This document shows positions 1 through 7,124 of a DNA stretch of 33,380 nucleotides, piece after piece. The notes below the pieces were generated by a model. The model was not told where the DNA came from and did no database searches. It saw nothing but the letters and a program-made list of their open reading frames with translations. Both the position numbers and the translations under genes were made by a program. The stretch is from CAYPZU01 sp964415395. Its GTDB lineage: Bacteria; Chlamydiota; Chlamydiia; Chlamydiales; SM23-39. Each line of letters opens with the position of its first letter. The first letter of the stretch is position 1. The stretch spans positions 1-33,380 of the forward strand of contig CAYPZU010000021.1 of the NCBI GenBank assembly GCA_964415395.1. The letters are read 5' to 3'.

Positions 1-36
1 AAGGTAAAGGTTCTCAACGGAAGGAGTTACCCTTAT

Positions 37-243
37 ATGAAAAAGTACGAAACTGTAGATATGATTGCCGTGATTTTGCTGCTGATCGGCGGCCTGAACT
101 GGGGCTTTATTGGCTTCTTTAAATGGGACGTCGTCGCCTCTATCTTCGGCGAAATGTCTACCTTTACTCGCGTCATTTACGCAGTGGTTGGTCTGTCTGC
201 TCTGTGGCGGATCTTCTGCTGGTTCAAGTGCAAAGCGAAGTAA
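37..243 (+). CDS. DUF378 family small membrane protein
   Basis: A 68-residue protein with two hydrophobic segments (about residues 8-24 and 43-60) joined by a short loop. The pattern LLLIGGLNWG near the N-terminus followed by a second helix is typical of DUF378 (YuzA-like) inner-membrane proteins, whose function is unknown. The ATG is preceded by a good AGGAG ribosome site at about 21-25, which supports this start. The C-terminus is basic (FKCKAK). A symmetrical hairpin follows the stop. The family call is from recognition of the motif; no role can be deduced from the neighbours. Confidence 0.8.
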   Translation: MKKYETVDMIAVILLLIGGLNWGFIGFFKWDVVASIFGEMSTFTRVIYAVVGLSALWRIFCWFKCKAK

Positions 244-256
244 TCTGATTTTGCCT

Positions 257-290
257 GCCCCAACTCTGAATCGCTATTCAGGCTTGGGGC
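257..290. terminator. Bidirectional hairpin terminator between convergent genes
   Basis: GCCCCAA at 257-263 pairs with TTGGGGC at 284-290, and CTGAAT at 266-271 pairs with ATTCAG at 276-281 around a CGCT loop; a small internal loop separates the two stems. It lies between the stop codons of the genes ending at 243 (+) and 295 (-). No clean T-run follows on either strand, so the terminator reading is an inference from position and symmetry. Confidence 0.6.
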
Positions 291-294
291 TTAT

Positions 295-1026
295 TCATTG
301 ATTCGGGCAATAGGAAAGCAGCGTCTGGCGATGCCTCGCCTTTTCGAGAAAGAGGCGGTAGCGGATATCTGCCAATGCGTTCGCATAATGCTGTGGGTAA
401 TGGTCGATCATGTACCGGATTTGCCGGGAGAGGCGAGGCGCCCGTCCGAAGAGTTTCCGATAAATTTCGGCCTCATGAGTTTTGGCTCTTGGCCAAAGGT
501 CGAAATATTCTTCTCTTGAGATCCCAAAGTGCTCCAATAGAGTCCTGAATTCGTTTTCCGCGAGCGGCTCCCGGTTGGCTGGATTTGCCGGATGGGGGGT
601 TTTGCTTTTAACTGACCAGATGGCCAGGTTGTAGATATCGTAGGTGTTGACTGTTTCTTTGGCCCGGATTTCTATGAGTCGTTCTCTTACGGTGATGAGG
701 TCAAAGGAAATACCGCAGGTAGGCGGGATCCAGGGCGGAGGCGGAGGGGGCTCTGGCTGGGCGGGGATTTCCGGAGGGTCGGGCATAAGCCAGAGCATAA
801 ACCGCCCCTCGGCGCCCTTCCCCCGGAGATAGCCGAGCAGCCCGCCTGTGCCTGCATAGAGTCCCGAGACATTCCCTGTGGCGTAATAGTAGAAGAGTCC
901 TGCAGCGAACGAGAAGTTGCCGAGGTTAGCGTGCTCTTGGACGAGAGCGGCTGTTCTTGACGCAGCATTTTTGACAGGTGCAGGAACGGAAGGGATATAT
1001 GACGCAAGAAGGGAGCAGATTCGCAT
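295..1026 (-). CDS. Unrecognised protein with hydrophobic segment and proline-rich linker
   Basis: I do not recognise this 243-residue protein. An N-terminal region to about residue 38 leads into a glycine/alanine/tyrosine-rich hydrophobic stretch (about 38-70), then a proline-rich linker (about 80-101, including six prolines in a row). A charged C-terminal domain (about 105-243) rich in Arg, His and aromatic residues follows. An AGAGG lies about 7 bases before the ATG, supporting the start. The order hydrophobic segment, Pro linker, soluble domain is also seen in the gene starting at 10218. A membrane-anchored or secreted lineage-specific chlamydial protein is a guess from architecture only. 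Confidence 0.6.
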   Translation of the reverse strand: MRICSLLASYIPSVPAPVKNAASRTAALVQEHANLGNFSFAAGLFYYYATGNVSGLYAGTGGLLGYLRGKGAEGRFMLWLMPDPPEIPAQPEPPPPPPWIPPTCGISFDLITVRERLIEIRAKETVNTYDIYNLAIWSVKSKTPHPANPANREPLAENEFRTLLEHFGISREEYFDLWPRAKTHEAEIYRKLFGRAPRLSRQIRYMIDHYPQHYANALADIRYRLFLEKARHRQTLLSYCPNQ

Positions 1027-1100
1027 CGTCGCCTCTTTTTTAAGGGGAAGCGATCCTAGAATATAGGCAAAATTATTTCAATTATGTATAGCGTGGAAGC

Positions 1101-1565
1101 ATGAGAAAAGGATTGACGATCATCGTTTTTTTGCTTTTGGGCTACCTTTTTCATCTTTCGGTGGATTGGGCCAGGATGCAAAGCTTCGATTGGGCGAGCC
1201 TTTATTGGCTCCCGAGCTGGACTCCTACTGAAGCTGGATTTCAGAGAATCTGGGCCGGTATTTACATCCTGGTTTCGATTTCGGGAGCTCTCTTTTGGCT
1301 GGCTCCCAGGGAAAGAGAGAGGACGAAAGCGGTTCTTCTTTGGTGCGGAATCGTCGTCCTAAGCGCGGCTTGGCACTTCTCTTTCTTCTATTTCCATTCC
1401 CTGCTTGCTACGGCTCTGAGCGCATCGCTGTTATTGGTGGTTGTCGGTTTTGCGATGCGGACAGGGAAAAAAGTCGACGAGGCTGCCGCTGTTTTCCTGG
1501 CTGCGTATCAGCTTTGGAATCTCTATGCGGCAGCTCTCTTCTGGACAATCTATTTCATGAATTAG
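1101..1565 (+). CDS. Divergent TspO/MBR-like membrane protein
   Basis: A 154-residue protein with five predicted membrane helices (about 5-21, 49-68, 77-97, 98-117, 129-152), the topology of the TspO/MBR tryptophan-rich sensory proteins. It aligns by eye with the canonical TspO at 24324-24788, which is also 154 residues. Shared positions include PSWTP (38-42), a following F...W...Y...SG pattern, FFYF near helix 3-4 and Y-x-LW-x-LYAA near the C-terminus. The second proline of the canonical WxPP and several tryptophans are lost, so porphyrin binding may be altered. The ATG has GGAAG just upstream. The last four bases overlap the stop of the convergent transporter gene. TspO proteins bind tetrapyrroles and sterols; the role of this diverged copy is unknown. 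Confidence 0.65.
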   Translation: MRKGLTIIVFLLLGYLFHLSVDWARMQSFDWASLYWLPSWTPTEAGFQRIWAGIYILVSISGALFWLAPRERERTKAVLLWCGIVVLSAAWHFSFFYFHSLLATALSASLLLVVVGFAMRTGKKVDEAAAVFLAAYQLWNLYAAALFWTIYFMN

Positions 1566-2506
1566 GAAGCGGCTTCGCGGATCGGTTCTTCGGCTTTGCG
1601 GATGTAGCCCTGGCGGAGTTCAGCGCTATAGACAAGCCAAAGGCCGAGGGAGACGATCGCGGTGGAGAAGAAGATGACCGGGGAGGGCTGTTCGCCGAGG
1701 AAGATCCAGGCGTTCAGCGAGGCGAAAATGGGGCTGAGGAGTCCCATGAACGAGACGAAGGTTGCGGTGAATTTCCGCAGCATGAGGCCATAGAGGTTGT
1801 AGCAGAGGATGTTCGAGATGAAGGTCATCACGAGGATTCCCTGCGTGAAGGGGACGAATCCCGAAGCGGAGACGGGGAAGGGGTTCCATGTCTCGACAAG
1901 ATAGGAATGGGCGAGCGCGATCAGGCCGCCGAGGAACATGCTGACCCCGTTGGCCATGAGGGGGGAGATCGAGTCTTTCACGGCGACCCGGAGGAGGATC
2001 CAGCCGTAGGAGGTGCAGAGGGCGGCCGCCATCATGGCCAGTTCGGGCCACGAGAGAAAGTTGACCCCTGTGAGCAGTTCGGAAGCCCCTTTTTGCGCGG
2101 CGAGGACCGGGAGGAAGCCGACGAAGCCGACTGCCATGCCGAGCCATTTGCGCCGGTTCATCTTTTCCCCAAAGTGGAGATAGGAGAAGAGGGCGGAGAA
2201 GAACGGGCAGAGGCTGTAGATGAAGCAGGTTTTGGCTGCGGTCAAATGCTGCAGGCTCCAGAATTCGAAGGCGTTTGTCAGATAGATGCTGAAGACGGCG
2301 AGCAGGCAGAGGCCGAAGAATTGTTTCCCGGTGAGCTTGAAAGAGGAGCGGTTTTTCAGGGCGAGAAAGCCCAGGAGGATGACGCCGGCTAAAAGCATCC
2401 GGGCTGCGGTCAGGAAGAGAGGCGGGGAGTGCTCGAGGGCGATTTTAGCCAAAGAGAAAACGCTGGACCAGGAGGCGTACATGAAAATGAGCAGAAAAAT
2501 CGACAT
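1562..2506 (-). CDS. DMT superfamily (EamA-type) transporter
   Basis: A 314-residue integral membrane protein with about ten hydrophobic helices arranged as two EamA-like halves (about 1-135 and 155-300). Typical EamA features are an N-terminal helix running into WSSVF, a FxxAARMLLAG segment in helix 2, and the GLLSPIFASLNAWIFLGE signature in the second half. DMT proteins export or import small metabolites. In C. trachomatis a DMT member is known to carry S-adenosylmethionine, but the substrate here cannot be read from sequence. An AAGAGAG lies before the ATG, and a TTGCTT-17-TATGAT promoter lies at 2532-2560. The stop overlaps the tail of the TspO-like gene by 4 bases. Confidence 0.85.
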   Translation of the reverse strand: MSIFLLIFMYASWSSVFSLAKIALEHSPPLFLTAARMLLAGVILLGFLALKNRSSFKLTGKQFFGLCLLAVFSIYLTNAFEFWSLQHLTAAKTCFIYSLCPFFSALFSYLHFGEKMNRRKWLGMAVGFVGFLPVLAAQKGASELLTGVNFLSWPELAMMAAALCTSYGWILLRVAVKDSISPLMANGVSMFLGGLIALAHSYLVETWNPFPVSASGFVPFTQGILVMTFISNILCYNLYGLMLRKFTATFVSFMGLLSPIFASLNAWIFLGEQPSPVIFFSTAIVSLGLWLVYSAELRQGYIRKAEEPIREAAS

Positions 2507-2531
2507 AAACTCTCTTCTTGAAGGCGGCTAA

Positions 2532-2560
2532 ATCATACCGAAGGCGGGCCTTATAAGCAA
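2532..2560 (-). promoter_or_regulatory. Sigma70-type promoter for the DMT transporter
   Basis: Read on the minus strand, TTGCTT (2555-2560) is followed after 17 bases by TATGAT (2532-2537), about 25 bases before the ATG of the transporter gene. The -10 matches five of six consensus positions and the -35 three of six. Confidence 0.5.
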
Positions 2561-2585
2561 GGCGCTCCTGTGTGGAGTAAAATTT

Positions 2586-3383
2586 TTACTGAATTGGATA
2601 GGCCCTGAAATGGAGTTCTTTGATCCTCTGGGACATGCTGAGGGTTTGCCCCAGGGCATGGACCCGGTTGATCACTTGTTTAAGGGCGGGCCTCAGGCTC
2701 CACTCTGAATCGGGCGCTCGTGCTTTTAAAACGAGGGCGGCGCATTCCCGCCGCGGGAGCGCGCGGAGTTCCTGAGCGAGGTCATGAATGGCGCCGGCCC
2801 GTTCCAGCCCTTCCCGGATAAAGAGAGGAATCTCGTTTTCTCCGTGAAGCATGCAGAGGGCTGCCTGGATGACGGAGCATTCCGCGGCCCAGCGGTAAAT
2901 ATCGTGGTCTCCCGGATTTCCTTCTTCATCCATTCCCCCGTAGGCGAGCAGTTGGCGGAAATAATCGGCTTTGGCTGGGTTCATTGCCTCCAAAGAGGAT
3001 TCAACCGCATGCCGGAAATAGGGCTCTTCGTCGATCCCGTCGGCCCCTTGGGGCAGTCCTTGAGGATAGGGATGGGCCAGCGCCTGCTCGGCCAGTTGGG
3101 GACTAGGAAGAACCTGGGTCGGCAGGGGAGGGATGATCGGGTGATTGGGCTGTATGTCGGCTTCTTTTATTCCTTTGATGGCCTGAAAGGCGAGAGCGGG
3201 AGGAATGAGAGCAAAGTCTGCAATGAGAGCGGCTACGATCAGGATCGCCTGAAGGGCGATCTTGCCGGCTTTCAGCGCCTGCTCTTTCCATCCGGCGGCC
3301 TCGTTATTCCCCAGTTCCCGCAACCGGTTTTGAGCTGCCCGGAAGCAATCGAACGGGCGGTAGGTTTGAAGCGAAAGGACCAT
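2586..3383 (-). CDS. Unrecognised chlamydial-type protein with N-terminal membrane hairpin
   Basis: I do not recognise this 265-residue protein. A short N-terminal amphipathic region starting MVLSLQ leads to a long hydrophobic stretch (about 38-68, possibly two closely spaced helices). A proline-rich linker (about 77-95) and a mostly helical soluble domain (about 115-265) follow, the latter with several Cys and Arg residues. A strong GAGGAG 9 bases before the ATG fixes the start. The first residues resemble those of the gene starting at 10218 (MVLAIQ), and both have a hydrophobic block and a Pro-rich linker. A bilobed hydrophobic region is typical of inclusion-membrane proteins, but this is inference. 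Confidence 0.65.
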   Translation of the reverse strand: MVLSLQTYRPFDCFRAAQNRLRELGNNEAAGWKEQALKAGKIALQAILIVAALIADFALIPPALAFQAIKGIKEADIQPNHPIIPPLPTQVLPSPQLAEQALAHPYPQGLPQGADGIDEEPYFRHAVESSLEAMNPAKADYFRQLLAYGGMDEEGNPGDHDIYRWAAECSVIQAALCMLHGENEIPLFIREGLERAGAIHDLAQELRALPRRECAALVLKARAPDSEWSLRPALKQVINRVHALGQTLSMSQRIKELHFRAYPIQ

Positions 3384-3459
3384 AGATTCTAACTCCTCGG
3401 TCTGGTAGAGTATGGGCCGACGAAGTTATTCCTTTGATGAATAAAATAAAAGAATTTCC

Positions 3460-4134
3460 ATGAACGAGCTTCTTTTCCTGGCCCATATCCTCGCCGTACT
3501 CGGGTTTGTGTTCGGCGCATTGCGCCTTGGAAAAAGCGCCCTCGTTTCCCTTGTTGTTCTCCAGGCGGTCCTTGCGAACCTTTTTGTCGTGAAACAGACC
3601 GAGCTGTTCGGCTTTTCAGTGACCTGCAGCGACGTCTTCGCCATCGGGAGCATTTTCGCGCTGAACCTGCTGCAGGAATATTTCGGCAGGGAAGCGGCGC
3701 AGCGGGCTGTCGGCGCCTCATTTTTGGGGCTCCTTTTCTTCGCTGCGATGTCGCAGATGCATCTCCTCTACGCTCCGGCCTCTTTCGACACCGCCCATCA
3801 GGGCTTCGCCCAGATTTTCTCGTCCACTCCCCGAATCATCTTTGCGTCGATCGCCGTTTTCTATCTCGTCCAGAAAATCGACGTCCATCTCTTTGGATGG
3901 CTGAAGGACAAACTCGAAGGAAAAAAATTTCCTTTCCGCGTCGGTCTTTCTCTCATCGTCTCCCAAACGCTCGATACGGCGCTCTTTAGTTTTGCGGGAC
4001 TTTACGGCCTTGTCGAATCGATCTTCGATATCATTCTGATCAGCCTTTTAGCCAAATTCCTGATCATCGCCTGTAGTAGTTTCCTCACCCCTTTTTCCAA
4101 AAGATTCGTGAAACATGACGCCCTTCCGCTTTGA
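3460..4134 (+). CDS. yhhQ: Queuosine precursor transporter (YhhQ/VUT family)
   Basis: A 224-residue multipass membrane protein with about six helices. The segment around residues 40-75 (VKQTELFGFSVTCSDV, then ALNLLQEYFGREAAQRAV) carries the NxxQExxGxxxA signature of the YhhQ family, and QTLDTALF in the second half is the other hallmark. Family members import the queuosine precursors preQ0, preQ1 or queuine. The C. trachomatis homologue has been reported to take up queuine from the host. It overlaps tgt by 20 bases, so uptake and tRNA insertion are encoded as one unit. No clear Shine-Dalgarno precedes the ATG; a TAAAAT at 3442-3447 sits close to the start. Confidence 0.92.
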   Translation: MNELLFLAHILAVLGFVFGALRLGKSALVSLVVLQAVLANLFVVKQTELFGFSVTCSDVFAIGSIFALNLLQEYFGREAAQRAVGASFLGLLFFAAMSQMHLLYAPASFDTAHQGFAQIFSSTPRIIFASIAVFYLVQKIDVHLFGWLKDKLEGKKFPFRVGLSLIVSQTLDTALFSFAGLYGLVESIFDIILISLLAKFLIIACSSFLTPFSKRFVKHDALPL

Positions 4135-5245
4135 ATTGATCCACCAGTCGAAAAAATCGCGGGCGCGGGTCGGGCGGATCCACACGCCGCACGGAATCAT
4201 CGACACGCCGAACTTCGTCGCCGTCGGCACGAATGGGACGCTTAAGGCGCTCGACAACCAGATGGTCGATTCGATCGGATTGCAGCTCATGTTCTGCAAT
4301 ACCTATCACCTCTTGCTGCAGCCTGGGCCCGATGTTGTGCGGAGAGCCGGAGGGCTCCACCGCTTCATCAACCGGAAAATGCCGATCATCACCGACTCGG
4401 GCGGTTTCCAGGTCTTTTCCCTCGCCTACGGTTCTGTCGCTGATGAACTCAAGAGCCGCGGGGCGAAGAAACGGGACGGCCATGTTCTGAAAATCAATGA
4501 AGAAGGCGTTCTCTTCCGCTCGTATCGCGACGGCTCGAAAGTCCTCCTCACTCCGGAAACGTCCGTGCAGGCGCAGAAAGCTCTTGGAGCCGACATCATC
4601 ATCCCGTTCGACGAACTGCCGCCGTACCATATCGGCCCCGAGAAGCTCAAAGAATCGCTCGAGAGAACGCACCGGTGGGAAAAACGGTCTTTGGAAGAGC
4701 ATCTGAAAAACCCGCAGGATCAGGCGATGTACGCAGTGATCCACGGCGGGGTAGACCCCGCCTTCCGCAGCGAAAGCTGCCGATTTCTCTCGTCGCTTCC
4801 TTTCGATGGCTACGCTATCGGCGGCTCTTTGGGCAAAACCAAGCCCGAGATGGTCGAGATGCTCTCCGCCCTGATGCCGCAGCTGCCGCCGGAGAGGCCG
4901 AACCATTTGCTCGGGATCGGGGATCTCGAATCGATCGAGCAGTGCATTCCGCTCGGCATAGATACGTTCGACAGCTCCTATCCGACGCGCGCCGCCCGCC
5001 ACGGAATGCTGCTTACATCCGAAGGGCCGCTTAAAGTGCTCAAGGCGGAAAACGCCAACCATTTCGCTCCGATTGAACACGGCTGCCCTTGCTGGAGCTG
5101 CCAGAATTACTCTCTCGCCTATCTCCACCATCTTTTCAAAGCCAATGAGCTGATCGCTTACAACCTGGCTACAGTGCACAATCTCCATTTCATGGTCGAT
5201 CTCATGCGCCGCACGCGCGAGGCGATCCTCTCCGATTCGATCTAA
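4115..5245 (+). CDS. tgt: tRNA-guanine transglycosylase (probably queuine-inserting)
   Basis: Exchanges G34 of GUN-anticodon tRNAs for a queuosine base. The 376 residues match the family. TDSGGFQ (93-99) carries the general base Asp94; FDEL (165-168) is in the base pocket; GYAIGGSLGK (232-241) is the specificity loop; FDSSYPTR (285-292) carries the nucleophile Asp286. The zinc ligands are Cys324, Cys326, Cys329 and His355. Bacterial preQ1-type enzymes have a Cys after the pocket FDE and a Leu-Ala-Val loop after GG. Here these are Leu and Ser-Leu-Gly, closer to the queuine-using C. trachomatis and eukaryotic enzymes as I recall them. The overlap with yhhQ and the absence of preQ1-synthesis genes nearby fit salvage of host queuine. 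Confidence 0.95.
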   Translation: MTPFRFELIHQSKKSRARVGRIHTPHGIIDTPNFVAVGTNGTLKALDNQMVDSIGLQLMFCNTYHLLLQPGPDVVRRAGGLHRFINRKMPIITDSGGFQVFSLAYGSVADELKSRGAKKRDGHVLKINEEGVLFRSYRDGSKVLLTPETSVQAQKALGADIIIPFDELPPYHIGPEKLKESLERTHRWEKRSLEEHLKNPQDQAMYAVIHGGVDPAFRSESCRFLSSLPFDGYAIGGSLGKTKPEMVEMLSALMPQLPPERPNHLLGIGDLESIEQCIPLGIDTFDSSYPTRAARHGMLLTSEGPLKVLKAENANHFAPIEHGCPCWSCQNYSLAYLHHLFKANELIAYNLATVHNLHFMVDLMRRTREAILSDSI

Positions 5246-5299
5246 CTGCTTCGCGTTGCTTGATTTTTTTTGGAAATCTGGTAAGGTAAATTCCTTTTT

Positions 5300-5305
5300 G
5301 GAGGA
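5300..5305 (+). promoter_or_regulatory. Ribosome binding site that decides the start of the TIGR04255 gene
   Basis: GGAGGA lies 4 bases before the ATG at 5310. The reading frame is open upstream to an ATG at 5256, but that codon has no comparable site, so 5310 is preferred. Confidence 0.75.
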
Positions 5306-5309
5306 ACCT

Positions 5310-6125
5310 ATGGCACTTTTTAAAGCTGAAAAAATAAAAAAAACCGAAACACCGCCTCTTTTGCACCCGCCTCTTGTCGAAGCGATCTTCGAACTGCGAT
5401 GGGAAATCATCAACGACCAGCAAACAGGAAGAATGCGCGATCCTTCCTATCCGATGATGTACGGCCGTCTCTATGAGCGGCTGAAAAAAGATTTCCCCTT
5501 CATCGAAGACCTCCCCAGCACGCAGGCCCATCCTGAAGCGACTCCATTTGTGCCAAGGCACAGACTGAGAAAAGACCGGACCGGCTATCCACTGCTGCAA
5601 GTAGGGCCCGGCATCCTTACGGTGAACGACGCGAAAGGCTATTCCTGGACATCGTTCAAAGCGCTGATCCTGCGCCTGATCGAGTCGATCGTGGAACTGT
5701 TTCCCGCAGGCAATTTTCCGCTGAACTTCATCAAGAGCGAGATCCGCTATGTGAACGGCATCCGTTTCGACATCGCGAGAGAAAATCCACTCGCTTTCCT
5801 GGCGGATAAGCTGCACACGAAGATCGAGATCGATCCCGACCACTACGAGCAGAATCAGCTCGGCGAGCGGCCGAATGCGGTGGCTTTAAATCTGGCCTAC
5901 GCGCTGCAGAAACCGGTTGGCAATCTCGCTTTGAGCCTCAATCTGGGGCAAGTCGAAGGCAAGCCTGCATTCATCCAGCAGACGGTCATTCAGTCGTTTG
6001 GTGAAATGGTCCCTTCGGACAAGGAGTCATTCGGCCCCTGGCTGCAGGAAGCGCACGATGCCGCTGAAAATTCGTTCCACGCGTTCTGCAAAGGTTCTTT
6101 GATGGATAAATTCTGCGGTTCATGA
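5310..6125 (+). CDS. TIGR04255 family protein
   Basis: 271 residues from the chosen start. Three features match the sporadically distributed TIGR04255 family: HPPLVEAIFELRW near residue 20, a central PLLQVGPGILTVND followed by YSWTSFKALILRLI, and an acidic mixed alpha/beta C-terminal part. The biochemical function of the family is unknown to me; members are patchily distributed and often look horizontally acquired. Its stop overlaps the mdh start (ATGA at 6122-6125), so it is translationally coupled to a core metabolic gene, which is odd for a patchy family. Codon use does not obviously differ from its neighbours. Confidence 0.75.
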   Translation: MALFKAEKIKKTETPPLLHPPLVEAIFELRWEIINDQQTGRMRDPSYPMMYGRLYERLKKDFPFIEDLPSTQAHPEATPFVPRHRLRKDRTGYPLLQVGPGILTVNDAKGYSWTSFKALILRLIESIVELFPAGNFPLNFIKSEIRYVNGIRFDIARENPLAFLADKLHTKIEIDPDHYEQNQLGERPNAVALNLAYALQKPVGNLALSLNLGQVEGKPAFIQQTVIQSFGEMVPSDKESFGPWLQEAHDAAENSFHAFCKGSLMDKFCGS

Positions 6126-7120
6126 CAAAGCCTGTTAAAAGAATAGCGATTACGGGAAGCGCCGGACAGATTGCTTACAGCCTTCTGTTCCGGATTGCGA
6201 ATGGCGACCTGCTGGGCTCTGACCAGCCGGTCGCTTTGCATCTGTTGGATCTGCCTGTAGGCCTGGAAGGGCTGAAGGGAGTTGCAATGGAACTCGAGGA
6301 CTGCGTGTTTCCGCTTTTGAAGGAAGTGAAAGTGGGGAGCGATCCCGAAGAGGTGTTCGGCGGAGTCCACTATGCTCTGCTGGTTGGCGCGAAGCCGAGA
6401 GGCCCCGGAATGGAGCGGAAAGATTTGCTCGGGGAGAACGGGAAGATTTTTGTGGAGCAGGGAAAAGCCTTGAACCGCGCGGCGTCTAAAGATGTACGCG
6501 TTCTGGTTGTGGGAAACCCGTGCAATACGAACTGCCTGATCGCTCTGCATCATGCTCCCGACATTCCGCGGAATCAATTCCACGCAATGACGCGCCTTGA
6601 CCAAAACAGGGCCGTGTCGCAGCTTGCCCAGAAAGCGAAAGTGGGCATTGAAGAGGTGACGCATGTCGCGATTTGGGGAAACCATTCCTCTACGCAGGTG
6701 CCCGATTTTGTGAACGGAAAAATCCATGGCCAGCCTGTAACGGATGTGATCCGCGACCGGAAGTGGCTTGAAAATGACTTTTTCTCCAAAGTGCAGAAGC
6801 GCGGCGCCGAAGTGATTGCGGCGCGGGGCAAATCGTCTGCGGCGTCTGCAGCGCATGCAGCGATTGGAGCGATGCGGTCGGTCGTTTTCCCGACGCCCCA
6901 GGGACAGTGGTTCTCATCCGGCGTGATTGCGAAGGGGAATCCCTACGGCATCGACGAAGATCTCGTCTTTTCCTTTCCGTGCCGTTCGCACGGAAAAGGC
7001 GATTTCGAGATAGTTTCCGGGCTAACTATCGATCCGTTCTTGAAAGAAAAAATCGCTCTGACGCAAAAAGAACTTAAGGAAGAGCGCGATTTAGTCGCTC
7101 ATCTTTTAAGAGGAAAGTGA
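6122..7120 (+). CDS. mdh: Malate dehydrogenase
   Basis: Oxidises malate to oxaloacetate with NAD in the TCA cycle. The 332 residues have the N-terminal nucleotide-binding motif GSAGQIAYSLL (12-22) and the active-site loop RGPGMERKDLL (93-103). GNPCNTN (131-137), the substrate-binding RLDQNRA (158-164) and the catalytic His188 in GNHS follow. Length and motifs fit the cytosolic-type MDH group found in Chlamydiae. It starts inside the stop codon of the TIGR04255 gene without its own clear ribosome site, and citrate synthase follows 4 bases after its stop. Its product oxaloacetate is the substrate of the next enzyme. Confidence 0.96.
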   Translation: MTKPVKRIAITGSAGQIAYSLLFRIANGDLLGSDQPVALHLLDLPVGLEGLKGVAMELEDCVFPLLKEVKVGSDPEEVFGGVHYALLVGAKPRGPGMERKDLLGENGKIFVEQGKALNRAASKDVRVLVVGNPCNTNCLIALHHAPDIPRNQFHAMTRLDQNRAVSQLAQKAKVGIEEVTHVAIWGNHSSTQVPDFVNGKIHGQPVTDVIRDRKWLENDFFSKVQKRGAEVIAARGKSSAASAAHAAIGAMRSVVFPTPQGQWFSSGVIAKGNPYGIDEDLVFSFPCRSHGKGDFEIVSGLTIDPFLKEKIALTQKELKEERDLVAHLLRGK

Positions 7121-7124
7121 TCTT

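Noticed and set aside
1295..2392. Long plus-strand open frame (365 codons)
   Set aside because: Fully antisense to the DMT transporter; composition is Glu/Gly/Arg-rich with no family look, typical of a GC-rich shadow frame.
2576..2590. AGTAAAA/TTTTACT palindrome as a terminator
   Set aside because: Overlaps the stop codon of the 2586-3383 gene, pure AT stem, too weak to support.
4085..5413. Minus-strand open frame of 442 codons
   Set aside because: Antisense to tgt, whose motifs are unmistakable; no recognisable domain.
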